Shown: positions 35,306-46,110 of the stretch, in pieces
Layout: every line of letters starts with the position of its first letter
How positions within the stretch are numbered: position 1 is the first letter of the stretch
Assembly (NCBI RefSeq): GCF_024349685.1
Contig: NZ_AP025944.1
Location: forward strand, 2,486,001 to 2,550,000
From: Pseudomonas sp. LRP2-20
GTDB lineage: Bacteria; Pseudomonadota; Gammaproteobacteria; Pseudomonadales; Pseudomonadaceae
Reading direction: 5' to 3'
DNA length: 64,000 nt
The notes under the pieces: generated by a model
What the model was told of the DNA's origin: nothing
The model's database searches: none
The model's input: only the letters and a program-made list of their open reading frames with translations
Made by a program: the position numbers and the translations under genes

Positions 35306-36376
35306 GTGAAGATCCACACCCACGTCACCGACATCCGCAACCCCCTCGAGCGGGGCCGCCAGATCGGCGAACGCTTTGCCGAACAGATTCGCACCACCAC
35401 CGCCCTGTACCTGGGCTTTTTCCCACGGGTGGGCGTGTCGCTGGGCGAGGCGCAGCGCATCGGCGAAAACAGCCTGGCCGCCCTGGAATCCTGGTGCCCG
35501 CAGCTGGCCGCAGAAGTGATCGGCATGGCCGACGGCGCCGGCCTGCCACTGTGGCAGCTGGCGAGCCTCAACGCCCGCACCGAAGTGCTGGCCGCGCGCA
35601 CCCGGCACAGTGAATGCTCGACCACCGTGCACGCACCTTGTGGCCCACGTGCGCCACAGACCCTGCAGACCTGGGACTGGCACGACAGCCTGTGCCCCCA
35701 CGGCTTGATGCTGGCGCTGCCTACCGAGCGTGGCATGCAGGTCAAGCTGTTCTGCGAGTTCGGCATGCTGGCCAAGCTGGGGGTGAACAGCGCAGGCCTC
35801 GGCCTGCACTTCAACATCCTGCACCACAGCAGCGACAACGACAGCGGCGGGGTGCCGGTGCACGCCATCGCCCGTCGCCTGCTGCAGGACGCCAGCAGCG
35901 TCGACGAGGCCATCGAGCTGGCCCGTTCGGCGCGGGTCAGTGCCTCGACCGTACTGACCGTATTTTCCCGTCAGGACAGCAGCCCGCGCGCGGTGAGCAT
36001 CGAGCTGAGCCCTGCGCGCACGGCGCTGGTGTTGCCCCGTGAAGACGGCTGGCTGCTGCACACCAACCACTTCCTCGACCCCCAGCTGAGCCGCGGTGAG
36101 CAGGTCGCCGACCGCGCCGATACCCAGTGCCGCCTGGGCCACCTGGAGCAGGTGATCGGCCAGATGGGCAGCGCCGACCTGCGTGCCCGTGCCGAGGCCA
36201 TGTGCGGTGCCGCGGGCGACAGCGCACCGATCTGCTTCCACCCGGACATGGCCATGCCCGACACCGAACGCTGGGAAACCCTGCTCAGCGTCGGCATCGA
36301 CACCGAACGCTGCCTGCTGGAATACGTCGCCGGCACGCCCGTGCAGCTGGCCAGGGCCGGCTTCCAGACCTTCTGA
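35306..36376 (+). CDS. C45-type autoproteolytic acyltransferase/hydrolase (penicillin acyltransferase-like)
   Basis: This 356-aa protein resembles acyl-CoA:6-aminopenicillanate acyltransferase-like Ntn hydrolases. It has NPLERGRQIGERFAEQI at the N-terminus, LASLNARTEVLAA, and Cys104 in HSECSTTV at the expected site of self-cleavage, where the new N-terminal Cys is the nucleophile. TLQTWDWHD and GLGLHFNILHH follow as in the family. Likely activity is cleavage or transfer of an N-acyl group. The start is GTG at 35306 after CAGGAG. It is followed by an MHS-type transporter, which suggests uptake and deacylation of an N-acylated compound. Confidence 0.88.
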   Translation: MKIHTHVTDIRNPLERGRQIGERFAEQIRTTTALYLGFFPRVGVSLGEAQRIGENSLAALESWCPQLAAEVIGMADGAGLPLWQLASLNARTEVLAARTRHSECSTTVHAPCGPRAPQTLQTWDWHDSLCPHGLMLALPTERGMQVKLFCEFGMLAKLGVNSAGLGLHFNILHHSSDNDSGGVPVHAIARRLLQDASSVDEAIELARSARVSASTVLTVFSRQDSSPRAVSIELSPARTALVLPREDGWLLHTNHFLDPQLSRGEQVADRADTQCRLGHLEQVIGQMGSADLRARAEAMCGAAGDSAPICFHPDMAMPDTERWETLLSVGIDTERCLLEYVAGTPVQLARAGFQTF

Positions 36377-36401
36377 GCCAAACCTTCTGAGGCATACCGG
36401 T

Positions 36402-36420
36402 TGCAGCCTGGCCGGCTGCA
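36402..36420. terminator. Short hairpin between the C45 gene and the transporter gene
   Basis: TGCAGCC and GGCTGCA form a 7-bp stem with a 5-nt loop just after the hydrolase gene. It could attenuate read-through; there is no T-run. Confidence 0.35.
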
Positions 36421-36443
36421 CCCGCTGAACGAGAACAACAACA

Positions 36444-37847
36444 ATGCATTCGCGACAGACTCAGCCTGCATCATCCCGCTCCGCGTTCCGTACCTTTTGT
36501 GTTTCCGGCATGGGCACGGCGCTGGAGTTCTACGACTTCATCATCTACGGCACCGCCGCCGCACTGGTGTTTCCCCAGGTGTTCTTCCCGCAGATGGACC
36601 ACCTGACCGCCACCCTGGTGGCGTTCAGCGCCTTCGGCGCGGGCTTTTTCGCCCGGCCGCTGGGCGGCCTGGTGTTCGGCCACTTCGGTGACCGCCTCGG
36701 CCGGCAGAAGGTGCTGGTCACCACCTTGCTGCTGATGGGCCTGAGCACCTTCCTCATCGGCTGCCTGCCCGGGCATGCCAGCGTCGGCGTGGCCGCGCCG
36801 GTCATGCTGGTGCTGCTGCGCCTGATCCAGGGCTTTGCGGCAGGTGGCGAGTGGGGCGGCGCCGCACTGTTCGGCATCGAGTCGGCGCCACCGGGGCTGC
36901 GTGGCTTGTGGGGCAGCTTCACCAGCATGGGCATCGGCGTCGGGGGCATTCTCGGGGCGGCGGTGTTCGCCATCGTCAGTGCGGCGTTCAACGACAACCT
37001 GGTCGATTTTGCCTGGCGCATCCCGTTCTGGCTGGGCGGCACCTTGGTGCTTATCGGCCTGTATGCCCGGCTCAAGGCGCCTGCAGCGCCCGTTGCGCCT
37101 GTGGCCAAGGCTGCGCGCGCACCGCTGGCCGAGGCCCTGCGCCAGCGCCCACGGCAACTGCTGTTGTGCACCGGGATCGCCTTCGGCTACTGCACCATCG
37201 CCTACATCGGCAGCACTTTCTTCCTTACCTACGCCACCCAGGTCGGCTTTGGCAGTACCCAGGCGCTGATGTTCGACCTGGCGCTGTCGGTCGCCATCGT
37301 GCTCTCGGCGCCGCTGTTCGGCTACCTGTCGGACCGCCTGGGCCGGCGCGCAGTGATGAGCTTCGGCGCGCTGGTCATGGCCATGGGCTTGTTCGCGTTC
37401 TTTTCCCTGGTGAGCCTGCACAGCTTCGCCATCGCCTTGTTCGCCTATTGCCTGACCGGCCTGCTGATGGGCGCGACCCAGGGCCCGATCCCGGCTTTTC
37501 TCGGCGAGCAGTTCCCGCGCAGCATGCGCTATTCGGGGATTTCGGCCAGTTATCAGATTGGCGCGGCGCTGGGCGGCGGCACGGCGTCGAGCATCGCCAC
37601 GGCGATCCTGATCCTCACCGACCACGACCCGCTCGGCGTGGCGCTGTACGGGGCAGCGGCGCTGGCACTGGTCGCGGTGTGTTCGCTGCTGCTGCGCGAA
37701 ACCTCGCGCTTGAGCATGGCGCAGATCGATGAAGAGGGCACCGGCGACGTTGCGGTTGAACGTTGCCAGGGGGCAGGGCTCATACATGCAAAGGGCACAG
37801 CGAGGAGTGTCACCCATGAGCATCGAACGCAGCATCCCCGAGCTTGA
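36444..37847 (+). CDS. MFS transporter, metabolite:H+ symporter (MHS) family
   Basis: This 467-aa protein has 12 membrane helices with MHS signatures: GTALEFYDFIIYGTAAALVF, FFARPLGGLVFGHFGDRLGR, RLIQGFAAGGEWGGAALFG and LGRRAVMSFGALVMAMGLF. Such carriers import carboxylates, betaines or similar compounds with protons. The normal family ending is near SMAQIDEEG, but this frame runs on for about 36 more polar residues and overlaps the next gene by 32 bp, so the original stop may have been lost. It follows the C45 hydrolase and may import its substrate. Confidence 0.92.
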   Translation: MHSRQTQPASSRSAFRTFCVSGMGTALEFYDFIIYGTAAALVFPQVFFPQMDHLTATLVAFSAFGAGFFARPLGGLVFGHFGDRLGRQKVLVTTLLLMGLSTFLIGCLPGHASVGVAAPVMLVLLRLIQGFAAGGEWGGAALFGIESAPPGLRGLWGSFTSMGIGVGGILGAAVFAIVSAAFNDNLVDFAWRIPFWLGGTLVLIGLYARLKAPAAPVAPVAKAARAPLAEALRQRPRQLLLCTGIAFGYCTIAYIGSTFFLTYATQVGFGSTQALMFDLALSVAIVLSAPLFGYLSDRLGRRAVMSFGALVMAMGLFAFFSLVSLHSFAIALFAYCLTGLLMGATQGPIPAFLGEQFPRSMRYSGISASYQIGAALGGGTASSIATAILILTDHDPLGVALYGAAALALVAVCSLLLRETSRLSMAQIDEEGTGDVAVERCQGAGLIHAKGTARSVTHEHRTQHPRA

Positions 37848-38058
37848 GGCCTGGTACGCCCAGTACGACGACATCAGCTACCGCCGCGAGTCGCCGGATG
37901 CCTACCACCATGAGCTGGTGCGCACCGCCGAGGCCCTGCGCGACGATGGCGCCATCGACTGGGACGACTGGTTGGCGCTCAAGGCATTGGCCGACCAGGC
38001 CCATGTGCGCGCGCTGGAGGATGCCGTGCAGGCCCACGTGAGCGATCCGGACGCATGA
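37816..38058 (+). CDS. Small acidic protein, unknown function, coupled to exonuclease III
   Basis: This 80-aa soluble protein is rich in Asp, Glu, Ala and aromatic residues (ELEAWYAQYDDISYRRESPD, DGAIDWDDWLALKALADQAH). I recognise no domain. The start at 37816 follows GAGGAG. Its stop codon overlaps the start of the exonuclease III gene (ATGA), so the two are translationally coupled. Composition and coupling suggest a helical partner or regulator, but this is inference. Confidence 0.7.
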   Translation: MSIERSIPELEAWYAQYDDISYRRESPDAYHHELVRTAEALRDDGAIDWDDWLALKALADQAHVRALEDAVQAHVSDPDA

Positions 38059-38846
38059 AAGCGCTGAAGATCGCCACCTTCAACATCAATGGCATCCGCA
38101 GCCGCCTGCCGGCGCTGCTGGCCTGGTTGGCGCGGGAGCAACCGGACATCGCCTGCCTTCAGGAGCTCAAGGCGCCCGATCAGCAGTTCCCGCGCCAGGA
38201 CCTGGAGGCGGCTGGCTACGGCTGCCTGTACCAGGGGCAGCCGTCGTGGAACGGCGTGGCAATCCTGGCACGCGGCAGCGAGCCGCTGGAGGTCCGTCGT
38301 GGATTGCCCGGCATGGAGGACGACCACCAGAGCCGTTATCTGGAAGCAGCGGTGCATGGGGTGCTGGTGGCCTGCCTGTACCTGCCCAACGGCAACCCGC
38401 AGCCTGGGCCGAAGTTCGATTACAAGCTGCGCTGGTTCGAGTGCCTGGTCGAGCATGCCAAGGGCCTGTACCGCAGCGGCCACCCGACGCTGCTGGCCGG
38501 CGATTTCAACGTGGTGCCCACCGACATGGACATCTACAACCCACGCTCTTGGCGCAAGGATGCGCTGCTGCAACCGGAGTCGCGCGCCTGCTACCAGCAA
38601 CTGCTGGAGCAGGGCTGGGTCGATGCCATTCGCCATCTGCACCCTGACGAGCGCGTGTACACCTTCTGGGATTACTTTCGCAATCACTGGGCGCGCAACG
38701 CCGGGTTGCGCATCGACCACCTGTTGCTAAACCCTGACCTTGCGCCTTACCTCAAGCAGGCCGGCGTCGACGCCTGGGTGCGCAACCAAGCCAAGGCCAG
38801 TGACCACGCACCGGTATGGATCGAGCTGGGCACGCGCAAAAACTGA
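38055..38846 (+). CDS. xthA: Exodeoxyribonuclease III family (AP endonuclease)
   Basis: This 263-aa enzyme of the Mg-dependent endonuclease/exonuclease/phosphatase family acts on abasic sites in base excision repair and has 3'-5' exonuclease activity. Conserved motifs are present: ATFNINGIRSR, CLQELKAPD (metal Glu), YLPNGNPQPGPKFDYKLRW, LAGDFNVVPTDMDIYNP, and C-terminal GLRIDHLLLN and KASDHAPVWIEL (catalytic Asp-His). It overlaps the upstream 80-aa gene by 4 bp and is convergent with the oxidoreductase operon. Pseudomonads often carry several paralogues. Confidence 0.93.
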   Translation: MKALKIATFNINGIRSRLPALLAWLAREQPDIACLQELKAPDQQFPRQDLEAAGYGCLYQGQPSWNGVAILARGSEPLEVRRGLPGMEDDHQSRYLEAAVHGVLVACLYLPNGNPQPGPKFDYKLRWFECLVEHAKGLYRSGHPTLLAGDFNVVPTDMDIYNPRSWRKDALLQPESRACYQQLLEQGWVDAIRHLHPDERVYTFWDYFRNHWARNAGLRIDHLLLNPDLAPYLKQAGVDAWVRNQAKASDHAPVWIELGTRKN

Positions 38847-38847
38847 G

Positions 38848-41045
38848 TTACAGCAGCGTGTCGAGGGTGATCGGGAACTCCCTGATGCGCTTGCCGGTGG
38901 CGTGGTAGATGGCATTGGCGACTGCGGCCGCCACGCCGACCACGCCGATCTCGCCTACGCCTTTGGAGCCCAGTTCGTTGACGATTTCGTCCTGCTCGTC
39001 GACAAATATCACGTCAATATCGCCTACGTCGGCATTGACCGGAATGTGGTAGTCGGCCAGGTTGTGGTTGAGTATCCGGCCTAGCGCGTGGTCAGTCTGG
39101 GTCTGCTCATGCAAGGCCATGCCCAAGCCCCACACGACACCGCCCAGGATCTGGCTGCGAGCGGTTTTCGGGTTGACCAGGCGCCCGGCAGCGACGGCGC
39201 TGACCACACGGTTTACCTTGATCGTGCCCAGCTCTTCATCCACCAGGACTTCGACGAACACGGCGGAGTGCGTGGCGGTGGAAAACGGTTCACGTTTCGC
39301 ACTCGGCTCTGCATCGATCTGTACTTCGAAGAAGCCTTTTTCCGATGAGGCGGCAATGTCCGCAAGCGCGATGCGCTGTTCGCCGCAATGAAGGTGACCG
39401 TCGGCGAAGGTGATTGCCTCCAGTGGCAGGTTGGCCAGTGCGGGGTAGGTCACGCGTGCACGCTCCAGCACCTTGCCGCGCAGGACCTGGCAGGCTTGCA
39501 GGACTGCCGCACCGACGGACGAGACCGTGAACGAGCCGCCCTGCAATGGCGCGGTGGGTAACGAGGAGTCGCCCAGCACGAAGGTTGCGTTCGCTACCGA
39601 CAGGCCAATAGCGTCGGCGGCGATCTGCGCCATGACCGTGTAGGTGCCGGTGCCGATATCGGTCGTCGCGCTGCTGACGGTCAAGTGGCCTTGTGCATCG
39701 AGCCGCGCCTTGGCGCTGGCCTTCATCTGCATGGCTTCCCACACGCCACCGGCCATGCCCCAACCGATCAGTTGCCGGTCCCTTCGCATACTACGTGGTA
39801 CGACATTACGGCTGCTCCAGCCGAAGCGCCTGGCGCCTTGGTCGTAGCAGGCCAGCAATTCCTTGCTGGAGTAGGGTTTGCCTTCATTGCCGTTATGGTC
39901 GGTGAAATTGACCCGACGCAATTGCAGCGGGTCAAGTTCGAGCGCACAGGCCAGTTCATCCATTGCACATTCCAGGGCAAGTACACCGGAGCCTGCACCG
40001 GGCGCACGCATGTCCAGCGGGGTGTATACATCGAGCGGGGTGAGGCGATAGCTCAGCGCAACGTTATCGCAGCGGTAAAGCATGCCGCTCCATTCCACCA
40101 GGTGCTCGGTGAAGTCTTCGAAGCGAGACGTCTGGCCGACCGCGTCATGGGCAACCGCCAGCAACCGACCGTCTGCATCGGCACCCAGGCGCAGACGCTG
40201 CAGCGTGCGAGGCCGGTAACCAAAGGTGAACATCTGTTGGCGGGTGAGGGTGACCCTGACCGAACGTTTCAGTTGCAGTGCAGCCATGACCGCAAGCGGC
40301 AACTGATACTGCGGACGCAACCCTGAGCCGAACGCCCCGCCGACATACCCGGCCAGTACCCGGACATTTTCCTTGGGCAGCCCGAACACCTTGTGCAGAT
40401 AGTCCTGGCAGTTCTGGGTGCCTTGGGTCTTGTCATGTATTTCAAGGCGATCGCCGGGTTTGTAGAGGACCGTCGATGCGTGAGGTTCCATGGGGTTGTG
40501 ATGCTCATTGGCGGTCAGGTAGGTCACATCGACCTTGACCGGCGCATTGACGAACTGCCCGGCGAAGTCGCCACGGGGCGCTGGCGTCTCGGCGGGGGCC
40601 TTGTGGCTATTTTCGTGTACGGCCAGCAAGTCGGTCTGGTGCGCCTCCTGGCTGTACTCGATCTTGATCAGGGAACCTGCGTAGCGGGCCAGCTCAAGGT
40701 TTTCGGCAACCACCAGTGCCAGCGGTTGCCCGCTGTACAGCACGCGGTCATTGAACAAGGGGCGAAAAGGCGCGCCTTTGGCCGAGTCTTGGTCACTGTA
40801 GTCATCGTCATAACTGGACACCCGAGGGCGGTGGGCATGGTCCAGCACGGCAATGACGCCGGGTACCTTCATCGCCTCGCTGCTGTCGATGCCTAGCACC
40901 CGGCCGCGGGCGATGGTGCTGCAGACGACGCTGCCATGCAGCAGCCCGGCTGCGGGGTATTCGCCTGCATAGCGCGCCTGCCCGGTGACCTTTGCCACGC
41001 CATCGACACGGTCGATGGGCTGGCCGACAACGGGGGTAATGCCAT

Positions 41046-41049
<4 letters not shown>
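38848..41049 (-). CDS. Molybdenum-binding large subunit of a PaoC-like aldehyde oxidoreductase
   Basis: This 733-aa protein belongs to the xanthine dehydrogenase family and matches the length of E. coli PaoC (about 732 aa). It starts VGQPIDRVDGVAKVTGQARY and shows YVGGAFGSGLRPQ, DMRAPGAGSG (Arg near the active site) and the catalytic Glu near residue 700 in GSKGVGEIGVVG. It would bind the molybdopterin cytosine dinucleotide cofactor and oxidise aldehydes to acids. It overlaps the FAD subunit gene by 4 bp (ATGA). No XdhC/PaoD-like maturation factor is next to it. Confidence 0.92.
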
Positions 41050-42043
<994 letters not shown>

Positions 42044-42047
<4 letters not shown>

Positions 42048-42550
42048 GTGCGTACCTCCTGCATCAGCGGCAGGGCCTCTTCCACGGCCTCGACAATGTT
42101 GCCGTAGGCACCGCAGCGGCATAGGTTGCCGCTCATTTGCTCGCGTATGGCTTCGCGGCTGTCGGCCCGCCCTTCGCGGGCGAGGCCGATGGCCGAGCAG
42201 ATTTGCCCGGGCGTGCAATAGCCGCACTGAAAAGCGTCATGGGTGATGAACGCGCGCTGCATGGGGTGCAACTGGTCGCCATTGGCCAGCCCTTCGATGG
42301 TGACCAGGTCGGCGCCGTCGCACATGACCGCCAGGGTCAGGCAGGCATTCACCCGCCGGCCGTCACGCAACACGGTGCAAGCGCCGCACTGGCCGTGGTC
42401 GCAGCCTTTCTTGGTGCCGGTCAGGTCCAGCTGTTCACGCAGCAGGTCCAGCAGCGTTGTCCACGGCAGGACCTGCAGCAAGCGGGCCTGCCCGTTCAAT
42501 GTCAGGCGTATGGGGAGCGCCTGGGCGTCCTCGGGAGTGATTGCACGCAT
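42044..42550 (-). CDS. [2Fe-2S] subunit of the PaoABC-like oxidoreductase (no Tat signal)
   Basis: This 168-aa subunit has the two [2Fe-2S] clusters of the family. The plant ferredoxin-type cluster uses Cys50, Cys55, Cys58 and Cys70 (GCDHGQCGACTV), and the second uses Cys109, Cys112, Cys144 and Cys146 (FQCGYCTPGQ, GNLCRCGAYG). It begins directly at the ferredoxin domain, so the twin-arginine leader found in periplasmic E. coli PaoA is missing. This enzyme should therefore be cytoplasmic. It starts 19 bp after the thiamine diphosphate enzyme gene. Confidence 0.93.
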
Positions 42551-42569
42551 GGGAGGTCCTCATGGTGGG

Positions 42570-44357
42570 TCATTTCTTGCCCGGCAATACCGAGCTGAGC
42601 ACTTGTCTGGCTGTTTGCACGATGACACCGGCCTGGTCGGGGTCGCCCTGCAGCAGGCTGCTGGCGAACTTCTTGGCCTGATCCAGCTTGATATGCGGCG
42701 GTAGCGGCGGCACGTCAGGGTCGGTCTTGAACTCGATCAGCACCGGCCGGTCGGCTGCCAGGGCCCGTTCCCAGGCGCCGGCGATGTCTTCTTCGCGCTC
42801 CACGTAGATGCCTTGCAGGCCGATGGAAATGGCGAACAGGTGGTAGGGCACATCGGGTATCGATTGCGACGCTTCGAACTTCGGGTCGCCTTCCATTACC
42901 CGTTGCTCCCAAGTGACCTGGTTGAGGTCTTCGTTGTTGAACACGGCGCAGATCCACTGCGGGTTGTCCCACTGCTGCCAGTATTTGGCCACGGTGATCA
43001 GCTCGGCCAGGTTGCTCATCTGCATGGCGCCATCACCGACCAGGGCGACCACGGCACGCTGTGGGTGAGCGAACTTGGCCGCGATCGCGTAGGGCACGGC
43101 CGCGCCCATGCTGGCCAGGCCGCCGGACAGCGAGCACTGCATGCCCTGACGGATCTGCAGGTCGCGGGCGAACCAGTTGGCGCAGGAGCCGGAATCGCTG
43201 GTAATGATGGCGTTGTCGGGCAGGCGTGGAGAGAGTTCGTGCACCACGCGTTGTGGGTTGATCGGCTCGGCCTTGACCCGTGCGCGTTTTTCCAGGGTCT
43301 TGTCCCAGTGCGCCCGCCAGCTTTCGACCTTGTCACGCCAGCGCCGGTCAGCCTTGTGCTCCAGCAGTGGCAGCAGCGCATGCAGGGTTTGCGCAGCGTC
43401 GCCGACCAGGTTCACCTCCATCGGGTAGCGCAGGCTGAGCATGTCGGGTTGCAGGTCGATCTGCACGCCACGGGCCTGGCCTTCCTTGGGCAGGAATTCG
43501 GAATAGGGGAAGCCCGAACCGATCATCAGCAAGGTGTCGCACTCGGCCATCAGCTGGTAGCTGGGTTCGGTGCCGAGCAGGCCGATGGCACCGGTGACCC
43601 AAGGCAGATCGTCGGGCAAAACGGCCTTGCCCAGCAGCGCCTTGGCCACGCCCGCAGCGAGTTTTTCGGCCACTGCGATGACCTGCTCTGTGGCCTGCAG
43701 GGCGCCGGCGCCGACCAGTATCGCAACCTTGCGCCCGGCGTTGAGTACGTCGGCAGCACGCTGCAGGTCATCGTCGAACGGGACAACCTTGGGCTTGCTG
43801 TAACCGATGCCTGAATGCACCGTGCCATGGGCCCTGGGCGGCTCGCTGCAGGGCAGGTCCTGCAGGTCGTTGGGCAGGATGATTGCGGTGACTCGGCGCT
43901 CGCCGACGGCCGTGCGCACGGCGCGGTCGAGCAGGTGGCGGACTTGTTCGGGCGTAGAGGCCTGCTGGACGAAGGCACCGGCCACATCCTTGAACATCGA
44001 CAGCAGGTCGAGCTCTTGCTGGTAGTGCCCGCCAAGCGCGGCGCGCGCCTGCTGGCCGACGATGGCCAGCACCGGCTGGTGGTCCATGCGCGCATCGTAC
44101 AGGCCGGTGAGCAGGTGCGAGGCACCGGGGCCCGAGGTGGCGATGCACACACCCAGTTCGCCGGTGAACTTGGCGTGGGCGCTGGCCATGAAGGCGGCCA
44201 TTTCTTCGTGGCGGGCCTGAATGAACTCGATCTTGCCGTTGGCCCGGTTCAGGGCGCCGAACACGCCATTGATGCCATCGCCGGGGTAGCCAAAGATGCG
44301 CCGCACCCCCCAGTCATACAAGCGCTCCACCAGATAGTCGCCTACCGTGCCAGCCAT
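42570..44357 (-). CDS. Thiamine diphosphate-dependent enzyme, PoxB-like (pyruvate oxidase/dehydrogenase type)
   Basis: This 595-aa protein has the three domains of the family. The Pyr domain (about 1-170) has GYPGDGINGVFGAL and the cofactor Glu in QARHEEMAAFMASAHAK; a central FAD/NAD-like domain follows (about 195-335); the PP domain (about 380-560) has VALVGDGAMQMSNLAEL and NNEDLNQVTWEQR (Mg/ThDP motif GDG-x24-NN). It would decarboxylate pyruvate or another 2-oxoacid. The short C-terminal tail could be a membrane-binding segment as in E. coli PoxB, which is not certain. It is the first gene of an operon with the molybdenum aldehyde oxidoreductase; the start follows GGGAGAGG. Confidence 0.9.
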   Translation of the reverse strand: MAGTVGDYLVERLYDWGVRRIFGYPGDGINGVFGALNRANGKIEFIQARHEEMAAFMASAHAKFTGELGVCIATSGPGASHLLTGLYDARMDHQPVLAIVGQQARAALGGHYQQELDLLSMFKDVAGAFVQQASTPEQVRHLLDRAVRTAVGERRVTAIILPNDLQDLPCSEPPRAHGTVHSGIGYSKPKVVPFDDDLQRAADVLNAGRKVAILVGAGALQATEQVIAVAEKLAAGVAKALLGKAVLPDDLPWVTGAIGLLGTEPSYQLMAECDTLLMIGSGFPYSEFLPKEGQARGVQIDLQPDMLSLRYPMEVNLVGDAAQTLHALLPLLEHKADRRWRDKVESWRAHWDKTLEKRARVKAEPINPQRVVHELSPRLPDNAIITSDSGSCANWFARDLQIRQGMQCSLSGGLASMGAAVPYAIAAKFAHPQRAVVALVGDGAMQMSNLAELITVAKYWQQWDNPQWICAVFNNEDLNQVTWEQRVMEGDPKFEASQSIPDVPYHLFAISIGLQGIYVEREEDIAGAWERALAADRPVLIEFKTDPDVPPLPPHIKLDQAKKFASSLLQGDPDQAGVIVQTARQVLSSVLPGKK

Positions 44358-44506
44358 CGTCCTCTCCCGGAATGTCCTCGATAGGGGTCTGGACTTGGCC
44401 GGCGTCGGGAAAGTTTCAATGGTGTTCGCGTCTGTCGGCCGACCGGAACCTTGCCAGGCTCGCGGGCTTCCCAGGCACATCGGTTACCTGATCAGGATGA
44501 ACGTAG

Positions 44507-45040
44507 ATGAATGGCATCAATACCACCAGCGGCAACTTGCAGACCCTGCTCTTCGACGATGACGGGGCCACGCCCAACAACCGTTTTCCCGTGCTCCTGT
44601 ACAGGTTTCAGTTGAACCCTGCAGATGACAATGCCAGTGCGTTCGAAGCGCTGTTCTCGGCACACCAGTGGGCACCGCTATGGCGTGCCGGCATTTTCCA
44701 CTACCACCATTTTCACACCAACGCCCATGAGGCCTTGGGCGTCGCCAGTGGCCATGCCCAGGTTACCCTCGGCGGCGAAGCGGGGCAGACGCTGAGCATC
44801 AAAGCAGGCGATGTGCTGGTATTGCCGGCGGGTACCGGTCATCGCTGCGTCGAAGCCAGCGATGACTTTCTGGTGGTCGGCGCCTATCCGCACGGGCAGG
44901 AACAGTACGACATGCAGCGTCCGGCGTGTGCAACCCACCAGCAGGCGCTGGCGCGGATCGTTGCAGTACCCGTCCCCGCGCAGGACCCGGCCACAGGCAT
45001 GCAGATGACCCACTGGCGTAACCGAAAATCAAGCGACTGA
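44507..45040 (+). CDS. Cupin-domain protein (YjlB-like)
   Basis: This 177-aa cytoplasmic protein is a single-domain cupin. The metal-binding motif is visible in FHYHHFHTNAHEALGVASG (two His and a Glu) with the second motif LVLPAGTGHRCVE. The N-terminal stretch FPVLLYRFQLNPADDNASAF is typical of the YjlB group. Its reaction is unknown. It is divergent from the PoxB-like gene, with 149 bp between them. The start follows CAGGATG. Confidence 0.88.
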   Translation: MNGINTTSGNLQTLLFDDDGATPNNRFPVLLYRFQLNPADDNASAFEALFSAHQWAPLWRAGIFHYHHFHTNAHEALGVASGHAQVTLGGEAGQTLSIKAGDVLVLPAGTGHRCVEASDDFLVVGAYPHGQEQYDMQRPACATHQQALARIVAVPVPAQDPATGMQMTHWRNRKSSD

Positions 45041-45093
45041 GGGGGCAAAGGACGCTGTAACCTCGGCAGCCTGGGCGATGTGGCCCAGTTCGC

Positions 45094-46107
45094 TCAAACC
45101 CACTCGACCCGGTCGGCCAGCCGGCGGGCCCGCTGCATCAGCACTTCGGACGGCGTCGAGTTGTCGATTGCCAGGCGCAGGCGCCCGAGGCAACGGCCTT
45201 GAATAGGCTCGATTGAAGCCGAATGCAGGCTCACACCTTCGCCCAGTGCCGCGCTGATAGCCGGCAGGTCGGGCTGCAATTGCTGGTGCCCGGTATAATG
45301 CAGGTCGATATGGCGGTGGCCAGGGTGGCTGGCCTTGCGCGGCAGGGCGGCGTCGCTCAGCAGCATGCGGCTGACAGGATGTTGGGGGTTGCCGAACACT
45401 TGCCACACCTCACCGGCCTCGACGATACGGCCCTGTTCCAGCACCGCCACGCGGTCACACAGGTCGCGTATCACCTGCATTTCGTGGGTGATCAGGACGA
45501 TGGTCAGGCCCAGCTGCTGGTTGATGTCGCGCAACAGTTCGAGCACCGACTGGGTGCTCTGCGGGTCGAGCGCCGAGGTGGCCTCATCGCACAGCAGGAT
45601 CTGCGGCTGCAGCACCAGCGCCCGGGCGATGCCCACGCGCTGCTTCTGGCCACCCGAGAGCTGCGCCGGGTAATCCCCGGCGCGGTCTGCCAGGCCGACC
45701 AGCTGCAGCAGCGCCTGCACCCGCGCGGCGCGCTGAGCGCGTGGCACCCCGGCCATGCGCATGGGGAGTTCGACGTTCTCACCGACCGTGCGGTTGGCCA
45801 GCAGGTTGAAGTGCTGGAAGATCATCGCCACGTTGCGCCGCAGGGTCTGCAGGGGCTTGCCCTGCAACCCGGCAATGTCCTGGCCGTCGATCAAGACCTG
45901 GCCAGCACTGGGTGCCTCCAGGCGGTTGAGCAGGCGCAGCAGCGAGGACTTGCCCGCGCCGCTGCGGCCGATGATGCCGAACACCTCGCCGCGGCGTATC
46001 TCAAGGTCGATGGCATCGAGCGCACTGACCCCGCCGTAGCGCTTGTGGACGCCCTGCAGTTGCACATGGGCCTGGGCAGACTGAAGCTGTTGCTGGAAGC
46101 GGCTCAT
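45094..46107 (-). CDS. metN: Methionine-type ABC importer, ATP-binding protein MetN
   Basis: This 337-aa ATPase has Walker A GIIGRSGAGKSSLLRLLNRL, signature LSGGQKQRVGIARAL and Walker B LLCDEATSALDPQ. A C-terminal NIL regulatory domain (about 265-335) binds methionine in E. coli MetN to slow transport when the amino acid is plentiful. It is the last gene of the sulfur operon, 3 bp after metQ. In this context the system may import methionine or another organosulfur compound. Confidence 0.92.
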   Translation of the reverse strand: MSRFQQQLQSAQAHVQLQGVHKRYGGVSALDAIDLEIRRGEVFGIIGRSGAGKSSLLRLLNRLEAPSAGQVLIDGQDIAGLQGKPLQTLRRNVAMIFQHFNLLANRTVGENVELPMRMAGVPRAQRAARVQALLQLVGLADRAGDYPAQLSGGQKQRVGIARALVLQPQILLCDEATSALDPQSTQSVLELLRDINQQLGLTIVLITHEMQVIRDLCDRVAVLEQGRIVEAGEVWQVFGNPQHPVSRMLLSDAALPRKASHPGHRHIDLHYTGHQQLQPDLPAISAALGEGVSLHSASIEPIQGRCLGRLRLAIDNSTPSEVLMQRARRLADRVEWV

Positions 46108-46110
46108 GGC

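Noticed and set aside
36368..36391. Direct repeat ACCTTCTGAG duplicated around the C45 stop codon
   Set aside because: A 10-bp repeat at 14-bp spacing fits a small slip duplication and has no clear function.
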